Source: Gymnorhina tibicen (Eukaryota > Chordata > Aves > Passeriformes > Artamidae). Taken from it: a stretch of DNA of 64,000 nt. The stretch lies in assembly GCA_013399875.1 (NCBI GenBank), contig VXAZ01007529.1:556613-620612 (forward strand), in the 5' to 3' direction. The notes below the pieces were generated by a model, which had not been told where the DNA came from, ran no database searches, and saw only the letters and a program-made list of their open reading frames with translations. Below are positions 12,201-26,602 of the stretch, in pieces. Numbering within the stretch: position 1 is the stretch's first letter; every line of letters starts with the position of its first letter. Position numbers and translations under genes: made by a program.

Positions 12201-13083
12201 GGGCATTTCTGACATGTAATTTTCCAAACAGTACACCTGAGACACAGGAGAAAATACGTAAACAACTATGAAGTGTTGCCAAAAAAAATCTATAGTCCAT
12301 TCGTGGAAACAGCACAAGAAGGACTTCTGAGAAAAATTATCCATAATACTGCTTTTCATTGCTTTGTTCAAATACCAGGTTGCATGCAACAAGTCCTGGC
12401 CCCGCTATAAGTATATTTGAATCGAAGTACTCTATCCTGGACAAAATTTGTTTGCATGAGGATCACTTAATTTCTGCAGGCAACGGCACTGATTGATTTT
12501 ATGGCATCTAAAAAAATGTTCCTGGCATCTTGAGTAAACAGAAACCCCAAACGCCATATCCTCAGGTGCCACACAAAAAATTCAAGTGAAGGAGGGTGCA
12601 CTCAGAACTGTAGGAAAGGATAGAAAGGGGAAAGATAAAATTATGATCAGAGGTAGGAAGCAACTTCTCTGTGAGCAGAGGAAATCTCCAGTCTTGGAAA
12701 ATCAGAGAAATGATAGAAGCTCCTTGTGTGTCCTATCACAAATAGCACAGAGAAGGTAAGAAATCAGAGCTCCTCTCTTCTCCCAGGGTGAAGGCTGGGA
12801 GCAAGCAATGAAATCCTCAGGGGGTTGCCTTTAAAGCACATAACTGGAAGGTCTCAGCACAGGTCACTATGGCAAAAAAGAGTCAGACAAATTAATGAAG
12901 GGTCCCCTGCATCACAGGGATCAAATCTCAGGGATCAAGTGATGAATCAGAGACAGCTTTTGGCTTAGAAAGTCTTTACCCTGCTGTTTATTAGAAACAG
13001 AAATCCCATCCTTTAATGTTACACTTCGTTTCTTACTGCTCTTTTCCTAAGCAACTGCTGCTAGCCACCAGAATCTCACTTTT

Positions 13084-13160
13084 TGGTCAAAAAAAAAAAA
13101 AAACAAAAAACAAAAAACAAAAACAAACCAACAAAAAGCACCCAAAAAAACCCCAAACTA
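13084..13160 (+). repeat. A-rich (CAAAAA-like) low-complexity tract
   Basis: A homopolymer A run is followed by repeated CAAAAAACAAAAA-type words and then CCAAAAAAACCCC. It could be a degraded retroelement tail or slippage-derived sequence. Confidence 0.75.
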
Positions 13161-14067
13161 GACAGCTTTCTTTATCTTATCCCAGTCTTCAAGAAGCTAT
13201 GTTTCAGTGTTTTTGCACAACTGAGATTCAAATTAACTTTCCCCCTACTGATCCAACAGTGAAACAAAGCAAAAAGGACCAGGAAAGGGGCAAAAGCTCT
13301 AGTCCCGTATGAGTTGCAGGGGCTTTTGTGCATTTTGGGGGTCAACAGTGCTCAGCTCGTTTTCCTGGCGCAGTTAATGATCCGTGGTTTAAAGAAAGAC
13401 ACCCCTGAGAGAGGATGGCAGGCAGTAACGACCCTCATTTTGCATTTGAAAGCCGTCAGCCTCCGGACATCCTTCCACAGGCTGGGAAGTTCACAAGGCA
13501 AAGCAAACACTTGAACACTCTCCCTCCTGACTGGGCAGCCCACCGGGGGGGGGGCATTACTCAAAATAATCCTTTTTACTACCAATTTAACTCCCTCCCT
13601 GGTGGCAAGCTCACGCGATTTCCAGTTTCTCAGCCCTTCCCAGAGTTGTAACTGGAGCCATCCAAGCCGAAAGGACCTCAGGCTGCAGCGGGTGAAGCGA
13701 GGCTCTTGGGTGCTACTCTTCAGGCTCCAAACCTGCCAGGTAGCATCCTGACCTGGAGTTTATGAGCCAAGCCGCATCCTGCAAGCCCCGCGATCTGCAG
13801 CACGGCATCAAAGCAAAATGTCCCTCCTCCATATCCAGGGAATAAGGATATTAGAGCTGCACAACATAATTTTCAGCTGGTGCCAACTAGTACTGCTCTG
13901 CTGAAGTCAGTGGCACTACTGTACTCTGTGCTGGCTGAAGAGCCAAAAGCCTCACAGATTTGCATTACAGTACAAAGAGCCACCAGAAATTAAACAGAAG
14001 GGCAGGGGGTAGACGGTTTTTCGCCTGGTCTGCGGACAATTTATCCCTTATGTAAGAGGGGCATCAC

Positions 14068-14413
14068 CTCGCGGAGATAACGCCCGACTTCTACTCGCCA
14101 GCCACTCAGCGTTCCCGGGAAGGGCGTGTGCTCCTGTGGCAGAACAGCACAGCCCGGGACGGCATCGCCCATTTCCAGTCTTCTTCCAGAGTTCGGAGGC
14201 AGGCATTCACTGCTCTCTCTCTCTCTTTTGCTTGATAAAGTCTTGTACCTCCACCCCGGGTTGAAATTCCCTGTATGCAGAGAGCCAGCCAAGGCCAGTT
14301 CAACGATTTCCTCCCCCACCCCCGGAATTGTGTTTTTCCTATTTTCCCCCCCACCCCCACTCCCAGCTAGTCAAAACTCTATAGTCTTATTGGTTTGCAC
14401 GGTGTATTTATAG
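14068..14413 (-). promoter_or_regulatory. VWF: Candidate VWF promoter and non-coding exon 1 (weak)
   Basis: On the minus strand a TATA-like CTATAAATA lies at 14,413-14,405, followed by CCAAT, a G-rich tract, and about 300 bp that is CpG-richer than its surroundings. A plausible donor (CGCGAG then GTGATG) follows 14,068, and a GATA-type site (AGATAA on the plus strand) lies at 14,075-14,080. Human VWF has a non-coding exon 1 of about 250 bp with a functional GATA site near its end, which makes this a reasonable candidate. The distance to exon 2 (about 4.8 kb) and the absence of transcript evidence keep confidence low. Confidence 0.25.
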
Positions 14414-16985
14414 GCATGAGATTTTGTAAGCAGGGTACCCAATACACGCATGTTATTCACAATTATCCTGTGGGAGGTTTGCCATTCGTGGAGCCTGTTC
14501 TGGAGAGAGCAAAACATTTCAGCACCCTTGTCATAATTTAACATCAGCACTGACATCAGACACCAACCACTCAACCACCACAAAATCACCATCAGGCTGC
14601 TGAAGAAAAGAAACCCCAAAACATAAAATGCAAAGGAGTTTTTTCCATTAATACAATAAGAGAAAATGACGGCCTGAATTATGCAGCATGACATCCCGTC
14701 AATTTTCCAACTCCGTGCTTTAAAAGCAGTTCATCCCTCCCTCTGGGATTAGATTTGTCCAGATGCACGGTTGCTGAATGTCTTTAGCCAAAACCATGTA
14801 AACAATGAGTAGCCAACACGTCTGGGCTGCAGGTCTTTTTTAAAAAGAGTTGCAGTAACAATTCACCTTGTGACTCTGTAGACACAGTAGAATAATTACT
14901 TACTAAATTAGCCAGTCACCCTCAGATACGCAGCAATCTCGGATACGAAAAATGTCCCCAGTCGGTCTTCTAACTTTTAATCTGAGGTTTAATCAAGCGT
15001 AATGAACACATGCATGTGCAGATATACACCAGTATATGCACCCACTTGCAAATACCCACTAATTAAATTGGTCCTGACAGGAAAATATTAATATACTGAG
15101 AAAGGAGGAAAAGTACAGGAACAGCCAAAAGATGGGAGGCATCCTCTTAGTGTGGGGAGATGGATGAAAATAAAAAGAGGAGGGAAGCCTTCTTTCTCAT
15201 GCGTGTTCTTACCAAAAAGTGCTGATTTTGAATCACCTATCTCATAAGCACCTGTGATTCTAGTCCTAAATCACAACTGATCATCCATATAAACCCAGGA
15301 ATTTCAGCAGTTATGGCAACTGAAACAAGAGCCACAGTGCCCCAGATGAGAATTAAAAAGCCTAAGTGGTTATTTTTGCAGGGTGAAGCCTTGCCATTAC
15401 AGAAGGGAGCAAACACAGACACCGTGCCGCTGCTTTGAGAAGCAATTTCACCCCTCTCCCCTCCGTGCAGTAAGACAGCAACAATACTGTGTGTATTTGC
15501 ATCACAAGCATGTAAGCAAGGATAAATTAATTAACATCCTCTGCTCCACGCACAGGGCTGCTCTAGGGCCCTGGGAGATTTACTAATTAATAAGTTTACT
15601 AATGACAGACTTCCTGAGATGCTCCTGAACGAGCACAGGTTTCCTTCCAGGGTCGCTACTGTTAAAGTGCCCAACTCAGGAGCCAGCTGGAGCTTCTGTG
15701 TTCAAGGCTGACCCCTGTAGGTTTGTCCCAAATTAATTATTTTTCAAACAAGAACAGCGCCAGGGTTTCATTTAACGTTTCAACACAACTGTTAGCAAAC
15801 TGTTCTGACAATTAAAGCCACACCACGTTAAAAACACTCGCTGTAACTCGGGTTTCTGCTAGCCCAACCTTCAGACAGCACATTAATAGAAATTTAAGAA
15901 ACATCTATTACCATGTTTTCTCCACATCCCTTCCTGGACAATGAGTTCAAGACAATTCTCCACCGTCCCCTTTTTAGGTTCAATGAACTGAGCTCCCAGC
16001 CTGCCTCTCTAAAATGCATTTCTGCTCATTTTTTATGGTTTTCACGGGTCATCTCTAACTCCAGATACCAGAGCTGGGGCCAGGTTTAAATATTTAACAC
16101 TGCTGCTATTCCTAGAATGCAGCATCATCCATATCCCTTCCTCCCTTCACCAGCATCCCCTACCACTTCAGCAGTTTAAATAGCATAAGGCAGAGATAGA
16201 TACTATCAATAATCAGAAACAAAGCACCTCAGAAGGGTAAATTATCATTTGGCAACATACAATCAGTGTGATGAGCACTCAATTGTTGGTGAGTTTTCTA
16301 CTTACCTAAATGATGTTATGGCAAATCTTAAAGGTGCCTAAACACGTTGCATTCATACAATTTGCCAAAGTTGTGATCTCACTAAAGATTTGCAAGGTTT
16401 GTTATTCACTCTGTGTTTTTCACAAACCCACCAAAATTCATTAAAAAAAACCAGCATAATGTAAATACTAACCCACCAAACAAACAGAAGTTGAAAAAAC
16501 TTGGGAGTAGTGCTATGAATTCCACTGAACTGCAGAGAGTTGCCAGTTCTCATTGAATAACAGGGTGTTTCTGAAAGTCTTCTCCAGGCAGGATGATCTT
16601 GGTCCCTTAAGACTGAAATTTGGCCTAGGGAAGTTCCTTGCATTACCTTAAACGCTTATAGCGTTATCTTTATTGCTTTTGAAAAGGAGTTGCATCCACA
16701 CAAAATCTATTTCACTCGTTTTTATAATGCCAAGGAAGGACCAACTCCAAAAAAAGCAGATCGTTAAGACAAAAATCACGTGTTTCTCCCTCTGAAAGGG
16801 TGATTTACCCCAGTACAAGACAGAGCATGTTACTCATTGTGGAGGACAATTAAGTCCCAGAAACATTCACTGCTCCGCTGGGAACAATTGGCACCATTAT
16901 GTGACCAACAAATCTGTGTCTTATGCGCATTCCCCACCACCTCCCTTTTTTTCCTGCAGTCATCCAATATAAGCACAAGGAGTGG

Positions 16986-17018
16986 GGAAAAAAAAAAAAA
17001 AAGAAGAAAAAAAAAAAA
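16986..17018 (+). repeat. Poly-A / GAAA-rich tract
   Basis: Two homopolymer A runs are separated by GAAG. On the minus strand the run is a long polypyrimidine stretch. No adjacent exon is evident. Confidence 0.8.
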
Positions 17019-17410
17019 GGCAAAAAGCTCAGATGGTGAAATTTTCCTCCAGTTCCTGCTTTTTCCTCATGTATTGGGATACAGTACATATCCTAAAATC
17101 ACAAGAGAAGATATCAATCACAAGACATCAACCATAATACAAGAACGCTGAAATTCTAGCATATTAATTGGCTCTCTCATACTCTCATATACCTTTTGGT
17201 TTTTTTTCTACTATCAAAGATTAGCATTTATAACATTTTCTTCAGAAACATGAAGGGTAGAGACTTCAAGATGAAAAACAAAGCTGAGACATTCTCAAGA
17301 ACTCCCAATCCCCACACTTAGCATCCAAATAAAAGATAAATCTCTCCGAATACTCTACAATTCCAAAATATCACCAAGCAAGTTAGCAATGCAGATGTAC
17401 AGGGATTGGA

Positions 17411-17530
17411 ATCACAGAGTATCCTGAGCTGGAAGGGACCAAGGATCATGGAGTCAGCCCGATGACACCCATTCCCTATAACCCTTTGTGCTCCAGCACA
17501 GGAGCCAGGTGCTCATCCATGACAGACTGG
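17411..17530 (-). repeat. CR1 LINE fragment (3' end)
   Basis: On the minus strand the copy ends in the usual CR1 terminal blocks; on the plus strand these read ATCACAGAGTATCCTGAGCT, GGAAGGGACC and AGGATCATGGAGTC. The part beyond about 17,470 is more diverged. Confidence 0.75.
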
Positions 17531-17538
17531 AGGTAATG

Positions 17539-17555
17539 GAGTGTGTGTGTGTGTG
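17539..17555 (+). repeat. (GT)n dinucleotide repeat
   Basis: A short uninterrupted GT run adjoins the CR1 fragment. A poly-A tract of about 22 bases follows at 17,643-17,664. Confidence 0.85.
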
Positions 17556-18779
17556 TTTTTCCCACTGGACAGTTCCTAAAACTATGGAACTTTATAGAAG
17601 TTGCATTAAAAATTAAAAATACCCTTGAAGTTTGACCTGATCCAAAAAAAAAAAAAAAAAAAAATGCACCAAGTAGTCCAGTCTTTTTCCATTTGGCATG
17701 GGACAAGAACTGTACAAAACTGTTATCCTAATAAAAATTTAGTTTTTGAACACCTCAAAGATGAGATATACCTTGGGCTCACTATTTTATAAGCCCATTG
17801 ACAAAGGTTTTATCTTTAGAAGCACAATAAAGACAGAATCTTGTTTGTGTGTTTGATTAACAAAATCATGGCCATAAATTGTTCAGAAAACACAAACCAG
17901 TTAAAAGTTAACCTTCCTTTCTTTGTCAAACGAAAGGAACCAGAACATATTCTCTTTTCCTTCTCTTGCTTAGCAGAAAAATGCATGGTATTCAGAAGGA
18001 ACAGTGCCTGAGGATATTTGCAAGCATGGATAGATCTGTGTATTTTACTGGCTTTTTATTTCTGTTCACATCCTTCTGTTTCAAACCCAAACAGTTCTGG
18101 AAGTCCTCGGGCCCCAAGGCACCTACACACCAGAGCTATTGATCCCAGCAGTCTGCCAGGGTTTCTGGAAGGACAGATTCACACATGGATATAGAGAGAT
18201 CTCGGGAAGGTTAAGGCAGATTTTACAGAACACACCAAATGGCCAAAGTCAGGTTTAATTTGAAGCTGGTGAGATGAGGGGAGAGTGCACCCACTCTTGG
18301 GACTTGGTGTTCTGGTGGATTACCGTGGTGGGTGCAGTGCCTTTCCTGCTCTTTCCCATTCCACCTTCTCACACTGGACATGAAAATCATCTTCCCTCAA
18401 GTTTCCTTCAGAAAATGAGTGCCAAAGTTTTCCAAAAGTTAAGTCACCTTCACCCATTTTGCTTTAATACAGACTAATTATTAATTAATTAATGTTTAAT
18501 TAACATGCTGTGACATGCATGCATTCATCATTCCATGTATTACTCTTTTTTTCTCTCCTTCTTCCCCTGATTTAGGAATCACATCCCAGGTTATGTCATC
18601 ACTCTCAGGTGACAGGAGGCAGGGATGGACAGTAGGTACTGCCAGAGCAGGGGCCACACTCATTGCATAAAGACAATTTTGTAGCCACTGCAGTGATGGC
18701 AGAAGGGCCAAAACTGCTTCCAGGGAGCATTTTTCCTCACTTATAAGTAGTGAGTGCCCACTAGTTTAATTACAACTGT

Positions 18780-19018
18780 AAGCCATAAACTCAAACAAGT
18801 TTCACCTCAACATGAGGGAGAATTTCTTTCCACTGAGGGTGGCAGAGCCCTGGAGCAGCTGCCCAGGGAGGGTGTGGATTCTCCCTCTCTGGAGACATTC
18901 CAAACCCACCTGGACACATTCGTGTGTCACCTGCTCTGGGTGATCCTGCCTTGGCAGGGGGGTTGGACTGGGTGATCTCCAGAGGTCCCTTCCAGCCCTA
19001 ACTATCCTGTGATTCTGT
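18780..19018 (+). repeat. CR1 LINE fragment (3' end)
   Basis: The blocks GAATTTCTTTCCACTGAGGG, GGAGCAGCTGCCCAGGGAGG and GTTGGACTGGGTGATCTCCA, with the end CTATCCTGTGATTCTGTAA, identify CR1. It is the same subfamily and orientation as the copy at 33,745. Confidence 0.92.
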
Positions 19019-22000
19019 AAATAAACTACTTCTTTAACATGTAGAGCCATCAATTACTCTATACATGGATGGCGGCAAAAATAGAACAACTTGTCTGCAA
19101 ATAAAAAACATTGAATATACTTTGTATCCATTATAAAACATTATAGTATAGGCATTTCTTTGGGAAAACAGAAAAAAAAAAAAAAGAACAATACCTTTTA
19201 ATTCTCTAAATCGGGACCACAGTCACATCTTGTTTATTAAAAGACAACTTGGAACGTAGATCTCATAAACACACACTGATTTTCCTCCAGGCTCAAAAGC
19301 ATGGAGCTGATTGCATAAATCTCAGACTGAAAACACCTTCCACACTACATTATATTTATAAAAAGAAAAGAAAAAGTTTTATTTATTATTTTCTTATTAA
19401 AGAGTTTTATTTTTAAAGAGGAAAGAAAAATACCTCCATTTTAGACCCCTAGGAGCACCTACAAGACTCACAGCCCAGCATCCCACTGCGTTAAGTCCTG
19501 TACAAACATAGGACAAAAAACTGTCCAAACCAAAGCATCAGTAGGAAGATCACAGAAGGAAGGCTTGAGAGAGGAAGTTATGCTAAAAAAATGACACAGA
19601 TCATTGAATAGACCTCAGCAGGGCTTGGGAATCTACTGGTTTTACAAGTAAATTAAGCTTTAAATATTTTAACACTACTTTCAGCTATTTGTAGCTCCGC
19701 AGTCTAAAACTTGTAACCCAAGTTAAAGCAAAAAGGGCTGTTCAGAGAAGGCAAAGGAGAGAAAGCATTCCTCCAGGAAAAGCTGGAAAGCACTGGAGCC
19801 TGAATTTCCAGTTACTAGAACCAAGCAAGAATCAGACTAGCATTGGGAACTGCAAAATTACAAACATGGGCTAAACCACAGATTCAGTCCCTCCCAGAGA
19901 CTTAAAAACATCCAGCTGCCATATTTGTTAAGCACCAGAAAACATCTGACACAACATTTTATTATGTCCAAAGCTGTGTGTCTCACTAAACTATGGAAAG
20001 GCTCTGCCTTGAAGGTGGTTCTGGGGCACTGAACTCAAATTCATGCTGAGCTACTCCCTGTGGGACCAGGCTCTTTCCAGTCTCTTGGCTCCTGGCTGAC
20101 AGCTGGGAACTAACAGTGCTGGAAAGTAAAATTCAAAATTTCCTAAAGATATGTACTTAAAGCCTGTTTTTCAGCCTGGTTTAAACTTTATTTATATACA
20201 TATTTTAATAGATATTTAATTCTCTGGCCACTTTTGATCAAATCATGATGGGGTTTTATGTGCTCTCTCAGCAACCTTGGTGAAAGAGGGAATCTTGTTC
20301 CCAGAAAAGGAAAAACTGAAGCACCCGCTCAGCAGTTATCAGCATTGCCTCACTACAAACCAGTCCATGGGTTTTTTTCCTGGACTGTAGTTTGTAAACA
20401 AAGGAGGGATATTTAACTCTGCTACTGTTCTCAAAATTATTTATATATGAACAGATATATTTTTTTAATGCTCCATCTGGTAAATCTGACATGGGATTTG
20501 CAAAGTTCCTGCCCTGCCTCCTGATCAAAGAGGAAGAAGCACAGAAGCTCAGAGTCTGGAAATTCCCATTAGACCTGTAAAACTCCACAATCTGGTGATA
20601 ACTGAGCTAAGTGGGAGGGGGGAAAAAAATTTAGAAAATTTTGCATTTCCAAAAAGTTTTCATCCTAGTTTGGGAGGCCTCCTTAGATCCCTAAGAGTCT
20701 AATCAAGCAGCGTGCTGAAAAATAAGGGAACTGGGCAAGGGGACAGATGGACACCTGAACCAAAGGTGCCACAAGCACATTGTATCTTTTGAAGATCTAG
20801 AATTTTCCAGTGATAATTCTAGAAAGCCTCTGAGCAACTCAGGAACCACAGGTCCTGTCAAACAGTACCACAGTGTCCCTTCTCATCAATTTATTTGCTC
20901 AACAAGTAAGGTGCCAGGAGAACAAGGAGGCTGTTTGAAGGACTTACGGTGGGGACAGAGGAAGGCTTGTGAACCTCCCCAGAAATGCCACTCAGCCACA
21001 CAGGAAGATAAATCTGATACGGATGTTCTGGACAGAATAATGCTTACAGCTGTTCTCAGTCTGGTTTTATCTGGTCGCTGCTGAATTGTACCGGAGCCGA
21101 GCCGTCCGGTGGCATCAAAAAAACGCAAATACTACTCGCAAGGTTTATCCTGACAAAGATTAAAATGCACGATGGCAGGATGATCTGCTCGGACCACCAC
21201 CTTGTCAGGGCAATAGGACAAAACAGGACCTGGATGGTGGCTTGACCGCAGGGACTGCCAAGGACATGGCCAGTACTGGTCCACTAATTTCTGTGCTCCT
21301 CCTGTCTGCCAGGAATTTTTGTTTCCTGTTTTACACACCCTGCAGATGATTTGGAGCTGGCACCTTCATGCTGTTTTCAGTTTGTGCAGCGCTTAAAGTG
21401 GGGACTGTGTCCACAACTCTGCCTTACAAATAGCATCAGCACCGTACCACACGGGGAATAAAAAAAACCCCTAAAACAAAACAAAAGTCAAAACTGAGCT
21501 CTGCCACACGCACTGAACCTGTCAAGTTTAATCCCGTGGAACGGAGGGAAGGTAAAGACTTTGCAAGTGATGAAAGACACATTCATACCTAGGCTAGAGT
21601 TTACAGCCACCAAGGAGCTAATCACACAAGTGACATAAATCCTAGTCTAGACAAAGCTTTGCACGCTGAAAGGGGTAAACATACAGTGCCACGGCATGAA
21701 ATGCAGCCTCACACACTTCTGTACCAAGCGTTGGGACTGTTTCAGAGAAGATTTTAAGCACCAGAGGTTCCTGCTGGCTTCCCTGCTCCTTGTCAGCACA
21801 CCAAGAGCCCCTCAGATAGGGATCTACCAAGGCCACCTCAGTTATTTACAAAGGTCATTTTGCATAGTTGTGTCCCAGCATTTTGGGACACCACATTTGT
21901 TAGCTATTGCAGTGAAAACATGATGGTCCTCAACCCTATCTTCTAGAAGTCCTTTACAGCCCCATCACCAGACCAGCCAGCGCCCCTGATTCTTGCTGTC

Positions 22001-25000
22001 TCTGACCATTTCAGCCAATTACCACATCCTAGGATGCCCCATGTGGGAAATAACAGAAACTGTGCTGAACTAAGGGAGAAGAGGGAGTGTAGCAGATCAA
22101 GAAATAGGAAAAGAACGAGCACACAGCCAAGGCACTGTGTGTCCCACACAGTCCCGGCCAGGAAGCCAGAGACTCCAAATTAGTCAGCCAGGGTTAAAGG
22201 AGCATCCTGAAAAAGTCCCTTCCAAACACGCACACTTCTGTACAAAACAGTAATTTTCAAAAATCCTTGTTGACTGAAAGGTAAGGATGTGCAGGAATAA
22301 CTTGTTCCCAGTGTTAAAGAAATCTCCAAACCCGGGGACTAACAAGCTGCTATAAATGCCATCTGCTGAGAAGCAAGAAATGTGCAGGTAAAGGTTGCCT
22401 TGTGGGGAAACGGATACTTTAAATCCATCCTGCTTGATGGGAAAGAGGAATAAATCTAAATTTCTCTTGCTGCTGTTATAATAGAGGCTGCCCAGCAGTC
22501 ATTTCTGGCCTTAATAAACTATTTCTGCCAGAGTAAGAGCAGAAGACAGAGCAGGAGGAGCCCAGTCCAAGCACCCTAAGCTTTCCAGCCCAGCCGTGTT
22601 CACTGGCAGGAGGAGGGACAAGTTCTGAGGGCTTGCCCCTGTCAGGTGCCAGGACTTTTCTCCCTGGCTCCTCACTTTTCCTGCTCTTCAGCACGTGTTG
22701 TTACCCTTCTGCAACTCCTGCTGCCACAGAACCGGTCTTGCTGTGGCAAGTATCTTGGCACATCTTCAGATGCAAGGAAAACACCCTTTCTGGCAGGCAC
22801 GAGCCCCTGCAGCATCATGAGACCACGTCCAGCAAGGGCCAGATTAAATCTGAGGTTTATTAACACTGATTTTGAGCAGTACAACAATACTAACTTTGCC
22901 AGCCCAGGATGTATCAGGGTGAGGTTGCTCTGAAGCACGACTACATTTGCTGTAATCCCAGATCACATGCTGGTGTATTAAGATAAAAATGTCTTTGAAC
23001 TTCTAAATTTATTTCCCCAGATTTCTTTTTGATGGTGATTCAACACCGGTACTAGGATCAGTGTGATAAGAGAAGGCAAGTTACATTATTCTAACTGTGC
23101 AAATACAGTTCTAACTGGTTTGGGGGAATATTTTCTCTGCGTTTTTAACTGTGAAGTTTTAAAATGACAAGAACACACCTGGATTTGCATCCAGTGGAAA
23201 AGTACCTACTGGGCTGCTGCTAGCTCTGCTGAGGAGCCCCTGAAATGAAAACAAACCAACCACAAATCACACTAATGGGAAGGCTGTCACTTCTGGATTC
23301 AACCCTGGGAATGAAATAGAATAGGAAAAAAGAAATATTTGCTTTAGTCCCAGACACAGAAAGTAAATCATCTGCAGGGAGAATGACATTCCTCTCCTCC
23401 CCTTCATCCCAAACTAGATATCAGGTCTATTGACGTGAATAAAAGGAAAGAGAAAAGAAAGAAAAGACAAACCCAAAACACAACAAACAGAACAGCTGTA
23501 TATTCTTTGGAGACTATACACATCTATTATATCTATTAAATACATGAGACAATTATCTAGAAAACCAGAAACCTCGGTTCAGCTGTAAATTTTCCACAGA
23601 TTCCTTGGAGAAACTGGGGTGGGGGGTGTTCTATATAGAAGGTATTTTGTGAAATTATATACATAAACATCTGAGGATTGAAATAGTCTCAGTTTCCGGA
23701 CCTAGTATCTCAAACTGGACACCTAAGAAATAGAAAGTCTCCCACCCCAGGCTTGAAAATCCTCAGAAAGCACAATTTCCCCTCTCTATTCCCCACCAAT
23801 TCCTAACCTAGGTCACAGCAGCCAAGGCAAGGCAAAGAGCTGCCCCCTCTTAGGTGCACAGCCACTGACTTTAAAAGGACCAGAACATATTAAATGGCAA
23901 AAAACCTAGTGATAATATCCATCACAAATATCACATCATTGCTGTGGGGTTTTTAACTTTTAGATCATCTAATCCCAGGCTAGAGCCCAGTAGGATCAAG
24001 CACTTGAACAACATATATTTATATGCCAAAATTAACGACTTTGAATTACATGTGGAGGCTTTTTGAAATATGCATTTCTAATCCAGGTACTCCAACAGGA
24101 TGTGAGACTTTCCTAAAAGTTGTGCTTCCAAGGGGCAGCTGAGCAGTGGAAAACCCAGCTTTGACACACTTGTTAGTTCTGGGGATAGAAAAGAATAGCT
24201 GTGTACTCAGATCTCACAGCCTTCTGAAGAATATATTCCAGTCATCCAGAGCTCTGGTATCTGGCAGATCTTCAATATCACATACTTGCTGACTATCCTA
24301 GTGTGCTCCAGGATAATGCTGAATTATGAACCCAGCCCTTTGCACAAAGTGTTCTCGTATTCTTTTCAAAAGACTTCCCTCCTCCACCCAGAAAGTTAAA
24401 GAAGCAATTCAAGCCCCGCTGTGGAAATACAAAGTTTGTGTTTTAACTAAGAGGAGTGCAAAGCAGGGAGAACAGAATTTTATAGAGGAAAAAGGGATAA
24501 ACCAGCAGCCCTGACAAGAAATTAGAGCAGGGAGGGTGCTGAGGCTACATGGAAAAAAAAGCTATGCCTCTCACCCTTTCCATATAATGAATTGAGAGTA
24601 AAATGCTCATGAAATGACACTTCCAGGTGGAGTGACACTTGCTAAACCGCAACCTCAAGCCATATCCACAGGGAACATGCCTACTCCTGGCATGTGACAG
24701 GCATCAGGATACCCATGCCAGGTAAACGGGTGCCATTCTGTAGGGAAAATTCTGCTGGTCTCTTCATTTCAAGGTGGAGCCAGAGTAAATCCATTGTTAC
24801 AGCTCGTGCCACACTCGATTGGTTTCTGATCTATTTCCATTCCTGTCTCTCCACTACCTTTTATGATTGCTAAAGGTAATCTTAAAGAAAATCAAACAGC
24901 CTTTTCAGATTATTTTCTGTGACTTCCTTCTGAATAAAGACATTTGGCAGAACCTTCAAGCTTTGCAATTCCAGTTAAACCCTTAATTCCAAGTATAGAA

Positions 25001-26517
25001 GCTTAAATTCAGATATCCACACACCTGAGTCATTGCTGAGCATTGTTAAGAGACCCTTATTTTTCATGAGAACAAAGCCCTGTGATTTGAGGACATTCGA
25101 GCACTACAGCTTAAAGTCAACACCTAACTCTGAGACTGAACAAAATAAACCCTTTCTTGCTTTATATAGAGCTGACAGGTTAGAAATTCCAGCCAAACAT
25201 TCCCTCAAGTTTCCATGCTGAGTCACACCGAACGCTGGTTACCTTCATGGCAACAAGTTTGTATGCAAGTAATGGAAGGTAAAAATGAAATCACTGAAAG
25301 CAAAAAAAAAAAAAAACCACCAAAAAACCCCCACAAATCCACAGTATTTATGCCAGACCTGTATCCACACTTAATATTAACTAGACATGTCAGGTTTTAC
25401 ACCATGTTAGAGACAATACCTAGACAGGCAGAACTGAGGCTCATTTTGTGTACAGGTTCAGATATACAATAGGTTATTTTCAAATTTCAGGAACAAGCTG
25501 ACTTGCTATAAATCAAACTCTATTATCGATGTACTCCCAAGGAATGACACAAAGCCCCCAGACAAGCAGGATCACAGTATTCTATTAGGAAGGTGATTTA
25601 TTACTTGGCATTTCTTGACGTTTTTGAGCCATTAATAGACTAGAACCACGTGCTAGTTTTAAGACACACCTCCCAGTCTGCCTCTGCCTACTGGCATTTG
25701 AAGACTTGGTTGTTAGAGTTAAAAATTCTACTCCTCTTTTTCCCAAGGCCTCTCTAGAAGGTCTACCGCTCCTATATTTTTCTTTTCCCTAGGTCTGGAT
25801 TATCCAGGTTTGGGTCTATTTTATTTCAAACCTTTATCCTCCCTGTGATCTGAAGGGACTCCCCCTCCTTCCTCCAGAAGGAGCTTTCACAGCCTTTATT
25901 AAAGCAGCTAAAATATTCTTAGAAAATAAGAATACCTAGTCTAGCTCTGAGAAAGCACACCTTCAGCTATCTCAAAAGATTTCTGAAGAGGAAATAATTC
26001 CCCCCTACTTCAATTATACTAATTATGAACATCTTTCCCCCTCAGTATTATGGTTATGCACAGTACAAATACAATTTCAAATTTAGTAGTGAGCTGAACA
26101 AGATGACATCTCAGATCAAAAACAAAGGATTTTAATTACATCAATGCAAAAAGAACCAAAATAATATAATAATGCTTATTTACTATCTCTTTAACTTCTC
26201 AGGTGGAGATTTATTTCAGAAAGTAAACAAAACTTAAGATGTAGAGAAGCCAAGTCCGCCTCCTTGCAAAAGTGAAAAAAATCCAAAAATGCACATACCA
26301 AGCACCATTGGTAAAAAGGCTTTCAGTCCTTACTTCATTTGATAGGTATCCTTCCCAAGGGAAACCACAGGGCAAGTGCTGGCCTAGCTCTCTTCAGGAG
26401 GCTTTAACTAATCATCATTTAATTAATGGTGATTTGGAGCACTTGGAGAAGTGTGTCCATCATTTCAAGGCAGTGTGATTCATAACAAGAAGCACATGAG
26501 AATAATTGTAAGCTACA

Positions 26518-26602
26518 GTAAATATGTTTATATTTACTTGATTATAAACATATTTACTTTACTATAAACATGTTTACTTTACTATAAATGTATTTACTTT
26601 AC
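26518..26602 (+). repeat. AT-rich 20-bp tandem repeat with an inverted-repeat head
   Basis: Three near-identical 20-bp units based on TATAAACATATTTACTTTAC occupy 26,543-26,602. Upstream, GTAAATATGTTTAT (26,518-26,531) is the exact reverse complement of ATAAACATATTTAC (26,544-26,557). The array is therefore both tandem and palindromic at its start. Confidence 0.85.
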
